Source: Myxococcus stipitatus
GTDB lineage: Bacteria; Myxococcota; Myxococcia; Myxococcales; Myxococcaceae
DNA length: 64,000 bases
NCBI RefSeq assembly: GCF_037414475.1
Contig: NZ_CP147913.1
Span: 10,240,501-10,304,500, forward strand
Direction of reading: 5' to 3'
Shown here: one piece after another, positions 49,202 through 58,600 of the stretch
Position numbering within the stretch: position 1 is the first letter of the stretch
How the letters are laid out: every line of letters begins with the position of its first letter
Position numbers and translations under genes: made by a program
Notes under the pieces: model-generated
Seen by the model: only the letters and a program-made list of their open reading frames with translations
Told to the model about the DNA's origin: nothing
Database searches by the model: none

Positions 49202-52200
49202 ATGAATCAGCGCAACGAAAAGTCCGCGGGAGACTTCCACCACCTCGTCGACCTGCTCGGCTACCGCGCGCAGACGCGCGGGGACGCGTTGCTCTATCGT
49301 TTTCTCGAAACGGGCGACGTGGATGGCCCGGTGGAGGAGTGGAGCTACACGCGGCTGGACACACGCGCGCGGGCCTTGGGCGCGCTGCTGCGGGCTTCGG
49401 GCGCGGCGGGTGAGCGTGCGCTCCTGCTGTATCCGCCCGGCATGGAATTCGTGGCGGGCTTCATGGGCTGCCTCTACGCGGGTGTCATCGCGGTGCCGTG
49501 CTATCCGCCAGACCCGACGCGGTTGGAGCGCACCCTGCCCCGCCTGCGGGCCATCGCCCAGGACTGCGGCGCGCGCTACGTGCTCACCACGCAGTTCATC
49601 GTGGACATGTCGGAGCTGTTCAAGCCGCAGGCGCCGGAGCTGGCGGAGCTCCAGTGGCTGGCGAGCGACGCGGTGCCGGACAGCCAGGCGGCGGACTGGC
49701 GCCGTCCGGAGCTGGAGGGAAACACGCTGGCGTTCCTCCAGTACACCTCTGGCTCCACGGGCAATCCGAAGGGCGTGATGGTGAGCCACGCCAACATCCT
49801 CCACAACGAGGCGTTCATCACCCGAGGGTTCGGGCTGGATGCGTCGCGTTCGTCGGGGATGGGGTGGCTGCCCATGTTCCATGACATGGGCCTCATCGGG
49901 AAGGTGCTCCAGCCGATGTACCTGGGCTTCCCGTGCACGCTGATGTCGCCCATCTCGTTCCTGCAGCGTCCCCTGCGCTGGCTGGAGGCCATCTCCCACT
50001 ACCAGGCGACGTGCAGCGGCGGTCCCAACTTCGCGTACGACTTGTGCGTGCGCAAGGCGACCGAGGAGGACCGGGCGAAGCTGAAGCTGCACAGCTGGGA
50101 CCTGGCCTTCAACGGCGCGGAGCCGGTGCGGCGCGAGACGCTGGAGCGCTTCGCGGAGACCTTCGCGCCTTGCGGCTTCCGGCGCACGGCCTTCTACCCG
50201 TGCTACGGCCTGGCGGAGACGACGCTCATCGTCACGGGTGGAACGAAGGGCGAAGACTTCGTGCACGGCCGCTTCGCGTCCAACGCGCTGGAGCATGGCC
50301 GAGCCGAGGAAGCGGCCACGGACATGCCCGGGGCCCGCACGCTGGTGGGCGCGGGGGTCAGCGCGCCGGATCAGCGCGTGCTCATCGTCCATCCGGAGAC
50401 GCGGGACGTGCTCCCGCCGAACTCGGTGGGCGAAGTCTGGGTCTCCGGCCCCAGCGTGGCGCAGGGGTACTGGGCGCGCCCGGAGGAGACCGCCCACGCG
50501 TACGGCGCGAAGCTGTCCTCGGGTGAGGGCCCCTTCCTGCGCACGGGGGACCTGGCGTTCCTCGCGCCCTCGGGGCAGCTCTTCGTCACCGGCCGCCTGA
50601 AGGACCTGCTCATCATCCGGGGCCGCAATCTGTATCCGCAGGACCTGGAGCTGGACGCGGAGCGGGCCCACCGCGCGGTGCGCGCGGGGTGCAGCGCGGC
50701 CTTCAGCGTGGAGGTGGAGGGCGAGGAGCGGCTGGTCATCGCGCTGGAAGTGGACATGCGCGATGGGTTCGACGGCGCCGCCGTGGTCGCGGCCGTGCGT
50801 CAGCGGCTCGCGGAGCAGCACACGGTCCATGCCCACGGCGTCGTGCTGCTCCAGGCACGCAGCATCCCCAAGACGTCGAGCGGGAAGATCCAGCGCCGGG
50901 CCACGAAGGCGGCGTACCTGGCCGGAGAGCTGGAGGTCGTGGAGCTGTCGGTCGCGGAGACCGAGCCCGCCGCGGCGCCCCCCGCGCCGTCGCTCCCGCT
51001 CAAGGAGCTGCTCGTCACGGCCACGGAGCCGGAGCGGCGCGCGCACGTGGAGGAGTTCCTCCGGCATGCCGTGGCGCGGACGTTGCGCGTGGATGCGGGC
51101 AAGCTCCAGGGAGACTCGTCGCTGGCGAGCCTGGGCCTGGACTCGCTGATGGTGCTGGAGCTCCACGGGCTGTTGGAGTCGGAGCTGGGCGTGGCGCTTC
51201 CCGCCGCGTTCCTCTGGATGAGCCCGACGTTGGAGGCCGTGGCGCAGAAGCTCCTGGAGGCCTGGCAGGGCGTCCGGCCAGACTTCTCTCTCGCGGCGCC
51301 GTCGCTGACCGCGGGTCCTCGCGACGGGGAGCTGCCGCTGTCGTCGGGGCAGCTGCGGCTCTGGTTCCTGGACCGGCTGGTGCCGGACAGCGCGCTCTAC
51401 AACGTCCACTTCCAGCTCCACCTGAGCGGGCCGTTGGACGTGGAGGCCCTGCGGCGCAGCCTGGATGCGCTGCTCACGCGCCATCCGCTGCTCAACGCAT
51501 CCTTCCCCGAGGTGGAGGGACAACCGCGCCTCGTGGTTCGCGCGCCCACGTCCCTGCCCTTGCCCCAGGTGGACCTGCGGGCCGAGACGCCCGAGGCCAG
51601 GGACGAGGCCTTGCGACAGCTGGCGCTGGAGCAGGCGCGTGAGCCCTTCCGTCTGATGGACGGACCCACCGTGCGCGCGTCGTTGGTGCGGCTGGGCGAG
51701 AACGAGCACCGGCTGCTGATGACGCAGCACCACATCGTGACCGATGGTTGGTCCGTGGGTGTGCTGGGCCGCGAGCTCGCCGCGCTGTACCGCGCGCACG
51801 TCTCGGGCACGGTCGCGAACCTCACCCTGCCCCGCCTCCACTACGCGGACTACTCGCGCTGGCAGCAGGGCCTGGGCCCGTTGCTCGACGGGCAGCGTGC
51901 GTACTGGGGAAAGCAGCTCGCGGGGCTGCCTCGCCTGGAGCTGCCCACGGACTTCACGCGGCCGCGTGAGCCGAGGGTCCAGGGCGCGCTGCATCGCCTC
52001 ACGTTGGACCGGTCGCTGGTGGAGTCGCTGCGGGCCTTGGGGCGCCGCGAGGGCTGCACCCTCTTCATCACGCTGACGGCGGCCTGGTCCGCGCTGCTCC
52101 ATCGCTACAGCGGGCAGGAAGACTTCGCCGTGGGCACGGTGGTGGCGAACCGTGAGCGGCCCGAGCTGCGCGACGTGCTGGGCTTCTTCGCGCACACGCT

Positions 52201-55200
52201 CGCGTTGCGCGTGGACCTGGCGGGTCAGCCGAGCTTCCGTGAGCTGCTCACGCGCACGCGTCGCACGTTCCACGAGGCCCTGGCCCACGCGGACCTCCCG
52301 TTCGAGGACGTGGTGGCCTCCGCGCGGGCGCCCCGAGGCGGCGCGGACAACCCGCTCTTCCAGACGGCGCTGCTCCTGGAGGCATTGCCGCCCACGGACA
52401 TGACGGTGCCGGGCATGGAGTGGCGTCCGGTGCTCCCTGTGCCTGATGGCGCGGTGGAGGGCACGTCGAAGTTCGACCTCCAGCTCTCTCTCGTCGAAAC
52501 GGCCGAGGGCTTGTCGGGCGCACTCGAGTACCGCACCGACCTCTTCGCCCCCGCGACGGTGGCGCGGCTCGCGAGCCACCTGGAGACGTTGCTGCGCGCG
52601 GCGGTGAACGCCGTGGAGACGAAGGTGGAGGACCTGCCGCTGCTCGGCGCGGAGGAGACGCGCCGGTTGCTGGTGGACTGGAACGACCTCACCCCGGCGC
52701 AGGCCGATGACGCCGCGTTGTGCATCCATGCGCAGTTCCGCGCTCAGGCGGCCCGGACGCCCGATGCCGTGGCGGTGGCGGGTGACGACGCGACGCTCAC
52801 GTACGCGGAGCTCGACGGGCGCGCGAACGCGCTGGCGTGGCGGTTGAGGGACGCGGGGGTCGGCCCCGAGGTTCGCGTGGGCCTGTGCCTGGAGCGCTCG
52901 GCGGCCATGGTCGTGGCGATGCTGGGTGTGCTCAAGGCGGGTGGCGCGTACGTGCCCCTGGACCCGGACTATCCCCGCGAGCGGCTCGCCTTCATGTTGG
53001 AGGACTCGGGCGCCGCGGTGCTGCTCACCGAGACGCATCTCCAAGGCTCCATTCCTCCGGGCCGCGCTCGCATCGTCCTGCTGGATGACGCGTCCGTGGA
53101 CACGCTCGCGCACCGGGACGCGCCGCCTGCCTCGGGCATGAGCGCCGCGGGCCTCGCGTATGTCATCTACACCTCCGGCTCCACGGGGCGCCCCAAGGGC
53201 GTGATGGTGCCGCACGGGGGCGTGGCGAACTTCTTCACCGCGATGGACGCGCGGCTGGGCCATCAGCCCGTGGGCTCGTGGCTGGCCGTCACAAGCATCT
53301 CCTTCGACATCTCGGTGCTGGAGTTGCTGTGGACGCTCACGCGCGGCTTCAAGGTCGTGGTGCAGGGTGAAGGCGCGCTGCTCAAGGCCCCCGCCCGCGT
53401 GGCGGCGGCGCGGCGCAAGCCCATGGAGCTCAGCCTCTTCTACTTCGCGGATGACGCGGAGGCGGAGACGGGAGACCACTACCGCCTGCTGATGGAGGGC
53501 GCGAAGTTCGCGGACCGGCACGGCTTCTCCGCGGTGTGGACGCCGGAGCGGCACTTCCACGCGTTCGGCGGGCTGTACCCCAGTCCTTCCGTGGCGAGCG
53601 CGGCCATCGCCGCCGTGACGGAGCGCGTGGCCATTCGCGCGGGCAGCGTCGTGCTGCCCCTGCACCACCCGGTGCGTGTCGCGGAGGAGTGGTCGCTGGT
53701 GGACAACCTGTCGCGGGGCCGCGTGGGCATCTCCGTGGCCTCCGGCTGGCACGCGAACGACTTCGTCTTCGCGCCCGAGCGCTACGAGAAGCGCCGCGAG
53801 TTGATGATGGAGGGGCTCGAGACGGTGCGCCGGCTCTGGCGCGGCGAGACGCTGCGGATGCAGGGTGGCGCGGGCGCGCAGGTGGACGTCAAGCTGCGGC
53901 CCCGTCCGGTCCAGAAGGAGCTGCCGGTGTGGCTCACGGCGGCGGGCAATCCCGACACCTTCGTCACCGCGGGGCGCATGGGCTGCCATGTCCTCACCCA
54001 CTTGCTGGGCCAGACGTGGGACGACCTGGAGAAGAAGCTCGGGCTCTACCGCGACGCCTGGCGCGACGCGGGCCATGCGGGTGATGGACACGTCACGCTG
54101 ATGCTTCACACCTTCATCGGCGAGGACGCCGCGCAGGTCCGCGCGGTGGTGGAGAAGCCCTTCCGCAACTACCTGCGCAGCTCCGCCGACCTGATGCGCG
54201 GCCTGGGGCGGACGCTGGGCGTGGACCTGGACACGGCGACGGAGGCCGACCTGGACCGCCTGTCGGCGCAGGCCTTCGAGCGCTACTTCGAGACGAGCGG
54301 CCTGTTCGGCACGCCGCGCTCCGTGCGCGAGCGGATGGAGAAGCTCCGCGCCCTGGGCGTGGACGAGGTCGGCTGCCTCATCGACTTCGGCATCCCCACC
54401 GAGACGGTGCTGTCGAGCCTGCCCCGCCTGCACGAGGTGAAGTGCCAGGCGGACCGCGACGGCCGCCGGGCGGGCACCGCGCGCTCCATCCCGCTCAACC
54501 TCCGAGAGCACGCGGTGACACATCTGCAGTGCACGCCGTCACTGGCGCGCGCGCTCATGGCCGAGCCCGAGTCCGTCGAGGCGCTCTCCGGGCTGCGCCG
54601 CCTCATGGTCGGCGGTGAAGCGCTCCCGTCCTCGCTGGGGACGTCGCTGCGTCAGGCGCTCGGCGAGGGAGGCCGGCTGCTCAACATGTACGGCCCCACG
54701 GAGACGACCATCTGGTCCTCCACGCACGACGTGCGCGAGGAGAGCGGCCCGGTGGCGTCCATCGGCTCGCCGTTCTCGCGGACGCAGTTCTACCTGCTCG
54801 ACGCACGGCTTCGTCCGGTGCCAGTGGGTGTGCCGGGAGAGCTCTTCATCGGCGGAGCGGGCGTGGTGCGCGGCTACCTCTCGCGGCCGGAGCTGACCGC
54901 GGAGCGCTTCGTGCCGGACCCGTTCTCGAGCGAACCGGGCGCACGCGTTTATCGCACGGGAGACCGGGCGCGCTGGCGCGATGACGGCACGGTGGAGTTC
55001 CTGGGCCGCGTGGACCACCAGCTCAAGGTGCGGGGCTTCCGCATCGAAGCGGGTGAAATCGAGGCCGTGCTGAGCGCGAGGCCGGAGGTTCGCGAGGCGG
55101 TGGTCGTGGCCCGCGAGGACACGCCGGGCGACGTTCGGCTCGTGGCCTATGTCGTGGCGCGCGACGGACAGACGGTGGACGCGACGGTGCTGCGCGACGC

Positions 55201-55669
55201 GGTGGCGCTGCGGCTGCCGGAGCACATGGTCCCCTCGCTGCTGGTGACGCTGCCGGCGCTGCCCCTCACGCCCAACGGCAAGGTGGACCGCAAAGCCCTC
55301 CCGGCGCCCACGGCGGCCCGCGCCTCACGCGCGGCCTACGTGGCACCGCAGAGTCAGCTCGAGATGCAAATCTCCGACGTGTGGAAGCAGGTGCTCAACG
55401 TCGAGCAGGTCGGAGTGGACGACAACTTCTTCGACCTGGGTGGGCACTCGCTGCTCATGGTCCAGGTGCATGCACGGCTCAAGGCGGTGCTGGGGTCGGA
55501 GCTCCCGCTGCTCAAGCTGCTGGAGCACCCCACGGTCAGCGCGCTCGCGCGCTACCTGCGTCAGGGACCCGCCTCCAGTGTCACCCCGGTGGAGTCTGCT
55601 CAGGACCGGGCGAAGCGCCAGCTCGAGAGCATGAAGCGGCAGCAACAGCGCGCCAGGAAACAGGGGTAG
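49202..55669 (+). CDS. Lipoinitiating NRPS: FAAL-ACP-C-A(monooxygenase)-T
   Basis: 2155 residues from the ATG at 49202. Order: FAAL (1-590; QYTSGSTGNPKGVMVSHANI, GLIGKVLQP) activating a free fatty acid; ACP (615-690; LGLDSLMVLELHG); condensation domain (710-1150; QHHIVTDGWSV, the HHxxxDG site); adenylation domain from 1165 (AYVIYTSGSTGRPKGV; FDISVLELL) interrupted after motif A4 by a luciferase-like FMN monooxygenase (about 1405-1745; AVWTPERHFHAFGGLYPSP, VGISVASGWHANDFVF), then A5-A10 (NMYGPTETTIW, GRVDHQLKVRGF); terminal T domain (2046-2118; DNFFDLGGHSLLM). No thioesterase. The A-domain pocket residues read D-I-L-Q-M-G-M-I-W-K, close to the known glycine code. Predicted to build an N-acyl, oxidised amino-acyl chain for the next PKS. 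Confidence 0.93.
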   Translation: MNQRNEKSAGDFHHLVDLLGYRAQTRGDALLYRFLETGDVDGPVEEWSYTRLDTRARALGALLRASGAAGERALLLYPPGMEFVAGFMGCLYAGVIAVPCYPPDPTRLERTLPRLRAIAQDCGARYVLTTQFIVDMSELFKPQAPELAELQWLASDAVPDSQAADWRRPELEGNTLAFLQYTSGSTGNPKGVMVSHANILHNEAFITRGFGLDASRSSGMGWLPMFHDMGLIGKVLQPMYLGFPCTLMSPISFLQRPLRWLEAISHYQATCSGGPNFAYDLCVRKATEEDRAKLKLHSWDLAFNGAEPVRRETLERFAETFAPCGFRRTAFYPCYGLAETTLIVTGGTKGEDFVHGRFASNALEHGRAEEAATDMPGARTLVGAGVSAPDQRVLIVHPETRDVLPPNSVGEVWVSGPSVAQGYWARPEETAHAYGAKLSSGEGPFLRTGDLAFLAPSGQLFVTGRLKDLLIIRGRNLYPQDLELDAERAHRAVRAGCSAAFSVEVEGEERLVIALEVDMRDGFDGAAVVAAVRQRLAEQHTVHAHGVVLLQARSIPKTSSGKIQRRATKAAYLAGELEVVELSVAETEPAAAPPAPSLPLKELLVTATEPERRAHVEEFLRHAVARTLRVDAGKLQGDSSLASLGLDSLMVLELHGLLESELGVALPAAFLWMSPTLEAVAQKLLEAWQGVRPDFSLAAPSLTAGPRDGELPLSSGQLRLWFLDRLVPDSALYNVHFQLHLSGPLDVEALRRSLDALLTRHPLLNASFPEVEGQPRLVVRAPTSLPLPQVDLRAETPEARDEALRQLALEQAREPFRLMDGPTVRASLVRLGENEHRLLMTQHHIVTDGWSVGVLGRELAALYRAHVSGTVANLTLPRLHYADYSRWQQGLGPLLDGQRAYWGKQLAGLPRLELPTDFTRPREPRVQGALHRLTLDRSLVESLRALGRREGCTLFITLTAAWSALLHRYSGQEDFAVGTVVANRERPELRDVLGFFAHTLALRVDLAGQPSFRELLTRTRRTFHEALAHADLPFEDVVASARAPRGGADNPLFQTALLLEALPPTDMTVPGMEWRPVLPVPDGAVEGTSKFDLQLSLVETAEGLSGALEYRTDLFAPATVARLASHLETLLRAAVNAVETKVEDLPLLGAEETRRLLVDWNDLTPAQADDAALCIHAQFRAQAARTPDAVAVAGDDATLTYAELDGRANALAWRLRDAGVGPEVRVGLCLERSAAMVVAMLGVLKAGGAYVPLDPDYPRERLAFMLEDSGAAVLLTETHLQGSIPPGRARIVLLDDASVDTLAHRDAPPASGMSAAGLAYVIYTSGSTGRPKGVMVPHGGVANFFTAMDARLGHQPVGSWLAVTSISFDISVLELLWTLTRGFKVVVQGEGALLKAPARVAAARRKPMELSLFYFADDAEAETGDHYRLLMEGAKFADRHGFSAVWTPERHFHAFGGLYPSPSVASAAIAAVTERVAIRAGSVVLPLHHPVRVAEEWSLVDNLSRGRVGISVASGWHANDFVFAPERYEKRRELMMEGLETVRRLWRGETLRMQGGAGAQVDVKLRPRPVQKELPVWLTAAGNPDTFVTAGRMGCHVLTHLLGQTWDDLEKKLGLYRDAWRDAGHAGDGHVTLMLHTFIGEDAAQVRAVVEKPFRNYLRSSADLMRGLGRTLGVDLDTATEADLDRLSAQAFERYFETSGLFGTPRSVRERMEKLRALGVDEVGCLIDFGIPTETVLSSLPRLHEVKCQADRDGRRAGTARSIPLNLREHAVTHLQCTPSLARALMAEPESVEALSGLRRLMVGGEALPSSLGTSLRQALGEGGRLLNMYGPTETTIWSSTHDVREESGPVASIGSPFSRTQFYLLDARLRPVPVGVPGELFIGGAGVVRGYLSRPELTAERFVPDPFSSEPGARVYRTGDRARWRDDGTVEFLGRVDHQLKVRGFRIEAGEIEAVLSARPEVREAVVVAREDTPGDVRLVAYVVARDGQTVDATVLRDAVALRLPEHMVPSLLVTLPALPLTPNGKVDRKALPAPTAARASRAAYVAPQSQLEMQISDVWKQVLNVEQVGVDDNFFDLGGHSLLMVQVHARLKAVLGSELPLLKLLEHPTVSALARYLRQGPASSVTPVESAQDRAKRQLESMKRQQQRARKQG

Positions 55670-55676
55670 GTCTGTC

Positions 55677-58600
55677 ATGGGGAGTCATGTGGAGTACCAG
55701 GGGGACGCAGGACTGGCCGTGGCCATCGTGGGCATGGCGGTGCGTGTGCCGGGAGCGCGGGACGTGGACGCGTTCTGGCGCATGCTGCGCGCGGGCGTGG
55801 AGGGCATCACCTTCTTCTCCGACGAGGCGCTGAAGTCGCTCGGCGTGGACCCGGCGTTCCTGGCCAATCCCAGCTTCGTGCGCGCCGCCCCCGTGCTCGA
55901 ACGGCCGGGCCGCTTCGACGCGGCCTTCTTCGGCTATGCCCCGCGCGAGGCCGAACTGCTGGACCCGCAGCACCGCGTCTTCCTGGAGTGCGTGTGGACG
56001 GCGCTGGAGCATGCGGGCTACGCCCCCGGGCGGGTGCCGGGCACCACGGGCATCTACGCGGGCTCCAGCCTGAGCAGCTACCTGCTCTTCAACCTGCTGT
56101 CGCGCGCGGAGTTCCAGCAGGCCGAGGACACCTTCCCGGCCATGGTGGCCAACGACAAGGACTTCCTCGCCACGCGCGTGGCCTATCACCTGGACTTCAA
56201 GGGCCCCGCCCTCACGGTGCAGACGGGCTGCTCCACGTCGCTCGTGGCCACGCACCTGGCCTGCCAGGCCCTGCTCGGCTACCAGTGTGACGTGGCGCTC
56301 GCGGGCGGCGTGTCCGTGCACGTTCCCCAGCGCACGGGCTACCACTACCAGGAAGGTGGCATCACCTCGCCGGACGGCCACTGCCGCGCGTTCGACGCGA
56401 AGGGACAGGGCACGCTCTTCGGCAGCGGCGCGGGCGTCGTGGTGCTCAAGCGCCTGGAGGATGCGCTCAAGGACGGCGACACCATCCACGCCGTCATCCG
56501 CGGCTCGGCCATCAACAACGACGGCGCCGTGAAGGTGGGCTTCACGGCGCCGGGCGTGGAAGGCCAGATGGAGGTCATCGCCCGCGCCCAGGCCATGGCG
56601 GACGTGACGCCGGACTCCATCTCATACGTCGAGGCCCACGGCACCGCCACGCCACTGGGTGACCCCGTGGAGGTGCAGGCGCTCGACGGCGTGTTCCGCG
56701 CTGGCACCGACAAGAAGGCCTTCTGCGGGCTCGGCTCGGTGAAGACCAACGTGGGCCACCTGGATGCCGCCGCGGGTGTCACGGGGTTGGTGAAGACGGC
56801 GCTCTCGCTGGAGCACGCGGAGCTTCCTCCCAGCCTCAACTACGAGGCGCCCAACCCGCGCATCGACTTCGCGAACAGTCCCTTCTACGTCAACGCGGCG
56901 CTTGCGCCTTGGCCCACGGGAGCCACGCCTCGTCGCGCGGGCGTGAGTTCCTTCGGCATCGGCGGCACCAACGCGCACGTCATCCTGGAGGAATCTCCAC
57001 TCATCCCTCCGGGTGACGCGGCGCGCGCGTGGCAGGTCCTCGTCCTCTCCGCGAGGACTCCGACGGCGCTGGAGTCGCTGACCGCATCGCTGCTCACCCA
57101 CTTGAAGGAGCATCCCGAGCAGCAGCTCGCGGACGTCGCGTGGACGCTCCAGACGGGTCGCAAGGCGCTGGACCTGCGTCGCGTGGTGGTCTGCAAGGAC
57201 CGGGACGACGCCCTGCGCGTGCTGGAGACGCGGGATCCCCAGCGACTCTTCACGCTCGCGCCAGGTTCCGCGACGCCGTCCGCGGTCTTCATGTTCCCCG
57301 GTGGCGGTGCGCAGTACCCGGACATGGGCCGAGGCCTCTACGCCGCCGAGCCCGCCTTCCGCGAGGCGGTGGACCAGTGCTGCACGCTCTTGCGTCCCCG
57401 TCTGGGCTTCGACCTGAAGCCCTTGATGTATCCGGACGCGGACTCCGCCGCGAGCGCGGGCCAGCGCCTCAAGCGGACGTCGCTGGCCCTGCCCGCGCTG
57501 TTCACCGTCGAGTACGCGATGGCGCGGCTGTGGGAGTCCTGGGGCTTGAAGCCCGAGGCGCTCATCGGCCACAGCCTGGGTGAGTACACGGCGGCGTGCC
57601 TCGCGGGTGTCTTCTCGCTGGAGGATGCGCTGGCGCTGGTGGTGCTGCGAGGCAAGCTCTTCGAGGAGCTGCCCGGTGGCGGAATGCTCAGCGTGCCCAT
57701 GCCTGAGGCGGAGGTGCGGCCGCTGCTCGGGGACTCGTTGTCACTGGCGGCGGTGAACGGACCTTCGCAGTGCGTGGTCGCCGGCACCGTCGAGGCCGTC
57801 GAGGCCCTGGCCGCCGACCTGGCGCGCCGCGAGGTGGAGTTCCGGCACATCCCCATCGACGTGGCAGCGCACTCCCACCTGGTCACGCCGATTCTCGCGC
57901 GCTTCCAGGAGTTCATCGGGACGCTGCGGCGCAACGCCCCCACCCTGCCGCTGATGTCCAACGTCACCGGCACGTGGATGACGCCCGAGGAGGCGCAGGA
58001 CCCCGCCTACTGGACGCGGCACCTGCGGCAGACGGTGCGCTTCGGTGATGGCATCCGCACGCTGGCGGAGCAGCCTCACCGCGTCTACCTGGAGGTCGGA
58101 CCGGGCCGCACGCTCGGCACGCTGGCGCGCCTGCAGCTCACCGGCCCCAGTGCGCCTCCGGTGCTTCCGTCCCTCCGGCATCCGCAGGACCCGGTGGCCG
58201 ACGAAGAGCTGCTCGCGGCCACGCTCGGCAAGCTCTGGGCCGCGGGCGTGAGCGTGGACTGGACGGCGGTGCGCGGAGAGGCGCGGCGACTGCGTGTGCC
58301 GCTGCCCACCTACCCCTTCGAGGGACAGGACTACTGGCTCGCGCCCGAAGCTCCGTCGAGCACTCGGCGTGGCTCGGCTCGCAAGAGCGCGGATGTCGCC
58401 AGCTGGTTCTATCTCCCGGCCTGGCGTCGCGCTCCGTTGTCCCCTCCCAAGGTGGGCGCCGTCACCGCGCGCGACTGGCTCGTGTTCCAGGACGCGACGG
58501 GACTGGGCGAGGCCCTGGCCAACGAGCTGACGCGCGCCGGTCATCGCGTCGTTCGCGTCACGCCGGGAACACACCTCCAGGAGCTGAGCGAGCACCATTT

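Noticed and set aside
49169..54523. A 1784-codon open frame on the minus strand opposite the NRPS
   Set aside because: It mirrors the plus-strand codon bias; the product is His/Arg/Gln-rich low-complexity without any domain, while the plus strand carries complete NRPS motifs.
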